Assembly (NCBI GenBank): GCA_029240955.1
Contig: JARDZH010000037.1
Span: 1-9,401, forward strand
Origin: Pseudomonas sp.
Lineage (GTDB): Bacteria; Pseudomonadota; Gammaproteobacteria; Pseudomonadales; Pseudomonadaceae
Length of the DNA stretch: 9,401 nt
Reading direction: 5' to 3'
The notes beneath the pieces are model-generated. The model was not told the DNA's origin. It saw only the letters and a list, made by a program, of their open reading frames with translations, and ran no database searches. Shown piece by piece: positions 7,127-9,401 of the stretch. The translations under genes were made by a program, and so were the position numbers. Within the stretch, counting starts at the first letter, position 1. Each line of letters begins with the position of its first letter.

Positions 7127-7300
7127 TCAGGCCTGCAGGGCGGTGCCCTGGGAGGTCAGCTGCGCTTGTTGCAGCATCATGCTCAGATGAGCGACCTTTT
7201 TCTGCAGCTGCTCACGCTCGTCTTTGAGAGAGCGCAGTTCATCGCGACGGATCGTGACGTAAAGGGTTTGTGGTGCAAGTGCTGGTAGTACAGTGCCCAT
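7127..7300 (-). CDS. Small 57-residue coiled-coil protein, function unknown
   Basis: A short gene read from the ATG at 7298-7300 to the TGA at 7127-7129. I do not recognise a named family. The protein begins MGTVLPALAPQTLYVTIRRD. From about residue 19 to 49 it is strongly charged and helical, with leucine or other hydrophobic residues at heptad-like spacing (DELRSLKDEREQLQKKVAHL, 20-39, then MMLQQAQ). This is a short coiled coil, so self-association or binding to a partner is likely. There is no signal peptide or membrane segment. The evidence that it is real: a very good ribosome-binding site (GAGGTGA, 7304-7310 on the minus strand), codon use with C or G in most third positions like the neighbouring genes, and a hairpin after the stop. 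It is divergent from gnd and convergent with the GNAT gene. Function cannot be given. Confidence 0.75.
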   Translation of the reverse strand: MGTVLPALAPQTLYVTIRRDELRSLKDEREQLQKKVAHLSMMLQQAQLTSQGTALQA

Positions 7301-7612
7301 TGCTCACCTCGCAAATGGCGGATTCAACCTCGAAGAGGCGCGTGGCAATGACTGTTCGTCCCAGAGTTGTCCTTGCTTACCTCTCTATCGGCGGCAATTC
7401 TGATTTCTTTTGCCCTGAATTGGAACTTTTTTATTTTTAATTGTCGCGAACGTTTCGCGATCGCGACAAAATGCATGACCCGGCCGCGCTTGCGCAGTCG
7501 TTCCGCCCTGTGCGGGAACCGATTTCGGCCTTGCTTGACTAAGCAGCATGCTTTACCGCTTCGCTGCACCGATTCAGGCGAGGCATCTTATTACGAGTTT
7601 AGGAGCACCTTC
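7301..7612. other. Divergent intergenic region between the small gene and gnd
   Basis: This 312-bp stretch must contain the promoters of the small minus-strand gene and of gnd. It holds an AT-rich tract (about 7423-7442, mostly T and A) directly followed by the TCGCGA palindrome cluster at 7441-7469. The gnd reading frame stays open upstream to 7367, but this upstream part has no ribosome-binding site and no homology to the dehydrogenase fold, so I treat it as non-coding. TTGACT at 7535-7540 resembles a -35 box, but no acceptable -10 lies at 16-18 bp. No RNA gene or terminator was found. Confidence 0.7.
7441..7469. promoter_or_regulatory. Nested palindromes with three TCGCGA units, candidate operator
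   Basis: TTGTCGCGA (7441-7449) and TCGCGACAA (7461-7469) are perfect 9-bp arms around 11 nt. Inside, TCGCGAA-CGT-TTCGCGA (7444-7460) is a second perfect palindrome, and TCGCGATCGCGA (7455-7466) a third. TCGCGA therefore occurs three times within 23 bp. The element is 141 bp from the start of the small gene and 144 bp from the start of gnd, which suits an operator shared by two divergent promoters. It does not match the HexR site form (TTGT-N7/8-ACAA), since the TTGT to ACAA spacing is 21. The repeats are seen; operator function is inference. Confidence 0.45.
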
Positions 7613-8587
7613 ATGCAACTTGGGATTGTTGGACTGGGCCGCATGGGCGGCAACATCGCACGGCGATTGATGCTTGATGGTCACACCACCGTGGTCTACG
7701 ACCGCGACGAAGCATCGCGCAGCGCCCTGGCCAACGAAGGTTCGACCCCGGCCGATGACCTGGCGTCGCTGGTCCAGGCACTCGACAAGCCGCGCGCTGT
7801 CTGGGTGATGCTGCCTGCGGGCGCACCGACCGAAGACACCATTCAGGTGCTGAGCGGCCTGCTCGAAGCCGATGACGTGATCATCGATGGCGGCAACACC
7901 TTCTACAAGGACGACATCCGTCGCGGTCAGGAGCTGAGCGCCAAAGGTCTGCACTACATCGACGTCGGTACGTCCGGCGGCGTCTGGGGCCTGGAGCGCG
8001 GCTACTGCATGATGATCGGCGGCGAGACGGCCATCGTCGAGCGGCTGGACCCGCTGTTCGCGACCCTGGCACCCGGTTACGGCTCCATCGAGCGTACCCG
8101 CGGCCGCAGCTCCAGCGATGACCGTGCCGAGCGCGGCTACATTCACACCGGTCCCGCCGGTTCGGGTCACTACGTGAAGATGATCCACAACGGCATCGAG
8201 TACGGCATGATGCAGGCCTTCGCCGAGGGCTTCGATCTGCTCAAGCAGAAGAATTCCGAGCTATTGCCTGCCGACCAGCGCTTCGACCTCAACACCGCCG
8301 ACATCGCTGAAGTCTGGCGTCGCGGCAGCGTGGTATCGTCCTGGCTGCTGGACCTGACCGCCGAGGCGCTCGCTACCGATCCGAAGCTCGATGCCTTCTC
8401 GGGCTCGGTGTCCGACAGTGGAGAAGGGCGCTGGACCATCGAGGCGGCCATCGAACAGGCTGTGCCGGTTCCGGTATTGTCGAGTGCGCTGTTCGCACGC
8501 TTCCGTTCCCGCCAGACCAGTTCTTATGCCGACAAGATGCTGTCGGCGATGCGTTTCGGATTCGGCGGTCACAAAGAACCTAAATAA
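7613..8587 (+). CDS. gnd: 6-phosphogluconate dehydrogenase (decarboxylating), short form
   Basis: The enzyme oxidises and decarboxylates 6-phosphogluconate to ribulose 5-phosphate in the oxidative pentose phosphate pathway. It has 324 residues, the short form of roughly 300-330, against about 470 for E. coli Gnd. The Rossmann loop is GLGRMG (7-12). The substrate site includes DGGN (92-95) and [13 protein letters not shown] (118-130). The catalytic stretch [16 protein letters not shown] (186-201) holds K189, H192, N193 and E196, matching sheep K183, H186, N187 and E190. After beta-2 the sequence is YDRD (29-32), where NADP enzymes usually have N-R-S/T; the acidic D30 suggests NAD+ use. Start: the ATG at 7613 has AGGAG (7601-7605) 7 nt upstream and begins directly with the first beta strand (MQLGIVGLG). 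The zwf gene follows after 12 bp, so the two are probably co-transcribed. Confidence 0.96.
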   Translation: MQLGIVGLGRMGGNIARRLMLDGHTTVVYDRDEASRSALANEGSTPADDLASLVQALDKPRAVWVMLPAGAPTEDTIQVLSGLLEADDVIIDGGNTFYKDDIRRGQELSAKGLHYIDVGTSGGVWGLERGYCMMIGGETAIVERLDPLFATLAPGYGSIERTRGRSSSDDRAERGYIHTGPAGSGHYVKMIHNGIEYGMMQAFAEGFDLLKQKNSELLPADQRFDLNTADIAEVWRRGSVVSSWLLDLTAEALATDPKLDAFSGSVSDSGEGRWTIEAAIEQAVPVPVLSSALFARFRSRQTSSYADKMLSAMRFGFGGHKEPK

Positions 8588-8599
8588 GGAAATCCAGGT

Positions 8600-9401
8600 A
8601 TGACGTCAGAGCGCGGGCCAGTTGATCAACCACCCGAGGTCGCACCCCCAACCACGCTGTTTCTGTTCGGCGCACACGGGGACCTCGTCAAGCGGTTGCT
8701 CATGCCGGCGCTCTACAACCTGGCTCGTGACGGGCTGGTCGACGACTCCTTGCACATCGTAGGCGTCGACCACAACCCGATCAGCGACGCGGATTTCGCG
8801 AAAAAGCTCGAAGACTTCATTCGTCAGGAAGTCGCCAGCAAGGTCGCGGGCAGTGGCAAGGAGCCGCTCGATCCTGCTCTGTGGGCAAGGCTCGCCGAGC
8901 GGATCAGCTACGTGCAGGGCGACTTTCTGGATGACTCGACCTATCAGGATATCGCCAGCAAGATCGCGAGCACCGGCACGGGCAATGCCGTGTTCTATCT
9001 GGCGACAGCACCCCGGTTTTTCAGTGAGGTGGCGACGCGCCTTGGTGCCGCCGGCCTTCTGCAGGAAACCGAAACGGCATTTCGCCGGCTGGTGATCGAA
9101 AAGCCGTTCGGCTCCGATCTCGCCAGCGCCATGTCGCTCAATGCCTGCCTGCTCAAAGTCATGAGCGAAAAGCAGATCTATCGCATCGACCACTACCTGG
9201 GCAAGGAAACCGTACAGAACATCCTTGTCAGCCGCTTTTCCAATGGTCTGTTCGAGTCCTTCTGGAACAACCATTACATCGATCACGTGCAGATTACCGC
9301 TGCCGAAACCGTGGGCGTCGAAACCCGCGGCAGTTTCTACGAGAACACCGGAGCACTGCGCGACATGGTGCCCAACCACCTTTTCCAGTTGCTGGCGATG
9401 G
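8600..9401 (+). CDS. zwf: Glucose-6-phosphate 1-dehydrogenase Zwf, N-terminal part (cut by window edge)
   Basis: The enzyme oxidises glucose 6-phosphate to 6-phosphogluconolactone, the entry step to the pentose phosphate and Entner-Doudoroff routes. The first 267 residues are present out of the usual 480-510; the frame is still open at the window end. Seen: the cofactor loop FGAHGDLVKRLLMPALYNL (23-41), EKPFG (167-171), the family signature RIDHYLGKE (195-203) with D197, H198 and K202, and YENTGALRDMVPNHLFQ (247-263) with D255 and H260, the equivalent of the catalytic histidine. At the two positions where E. coli Zwf contacts the NADP 2'-phosphate (K18, R50) this protein has H26 and H58. Start: ATG at 8600, 12 bp after the gnd stop, with GGA at 8588-8590. 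Lying beside gnd rather than beside hexR, pgl or eda suggests it is an additional zwf copy of a pseudomonad, which is inference. Confidence 0.96.
   Translation, partial: MTSERGPVDQPPEVAPPTTLFLFGAHGDLVKRLLMPALYNLARDGLVDDSLHIVGVDHNPISDADFAKKLEDFIRQEVASKVAGSGKEPLDPALWARLAERISYVQGDFLDDSTYQDIASKIASTGTGNAVFYLATAPRFFSEVATRLGAAGLLQETETAFRRLVIEKPFGSDLASAMSLNACLLKVMSEKQIYRIDHYLGKETVQNILVSRFSNGLFESFWNNHYIDHVQITAAETVGVETRGSFYENTGALRDMVPNHLFQLLAM

Noticed and set aside
7422..7449. AlgU/RpoE-like promoter: GGAACTT at 7422-7428 followed by GTCGCGA
   Set aside because: The -35 core fits, but the -10 is poor and the spacer (14 nt to GTC) is too short. It may be worth a look only if start-site data point there.
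7441..7469. HexR operator upstream of gnd/zwf
   Set aside because: HexR sites in pseudomonads have TTGT-N7/8-ACAA; the spacing here is 21, and no other TTGT/ACAA pair with correct spacing is found upstream of gnd.
7367..7612. Upstream extension of the gnd reading frame by 82 codons
   Set aside because: No ribosome-binding site at its start and no dehydrogenase homology. The ATG at 7613 has AGGAG and begins with the first Rossmann strand.

Overview
The window reads as chromosomal DNA of a Pseudomonas-type gammaproteobacterium. The coding regions are GC-rich. The gene order glgA-treZ-malQ-treY beside a short-form gnd and a zwf is one known from pseudomonads. The P. syringae group is plausible, but this is an inference from gene order and protein character, not proven by the sequence.

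Left block (1-5879, minus strand): a tightly packed alpha-glucan/trehalose operon transcribed right to left as glgA, treZ, malQ, treY (treY is cut by the window edge). GlgA makes or extends linear alpha-1,4-glucan, MalQ reshuffles maltodextrins, TreY converts the reducing end of a glucan chain into a trehalosyl unit, and TreZ releases free trehalose. The gaps are 18 bp, an 8-bp overlap and a 4-bp overlap, so the last three genes are probably translationally coupled.

Middle (5880-6497): about 620 bp of divergent intergenic DNA with no convincing gene. It holds a short hairpin in the glgA leader, a 15-bp perfect palindrome of GntR/FadR-operator type, and a sigma-54-like promoter candidate in front of the next gene.

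Right block (6498-9401): a GNAT-family acetyltransferase (+). A convergent small gene (-) encodes a 57-residue coiled-coil protein. Two hairpins lie between them. A 312-bp divergent intergenic region has a striking triple TCGCGA palindrome almost exactly in its middle. Then come gnd (short 6-phosphogluconate dehydrogenase) and zwf (glucose-6-phosphate dehydrogenase, truncated by the window edge), 12 bp apart and probably one operon for the oxidative pentose phosphate pathway. Residues at the cofactor-selecting positions of both dehydrogenases differ from the NADP-specific pattern, which hints at NAD+ use or relaxed specificity.

No mobile element, CRISPR array, rRNA, tRNA or defence system is visible. 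The genes are ordinary carbon-storage, osmoprotectant and central-metabolism genes. The points worth checking are the regulatory palindromes, the small gene and the cofactor residues. I see no evidence of a wholly new system.
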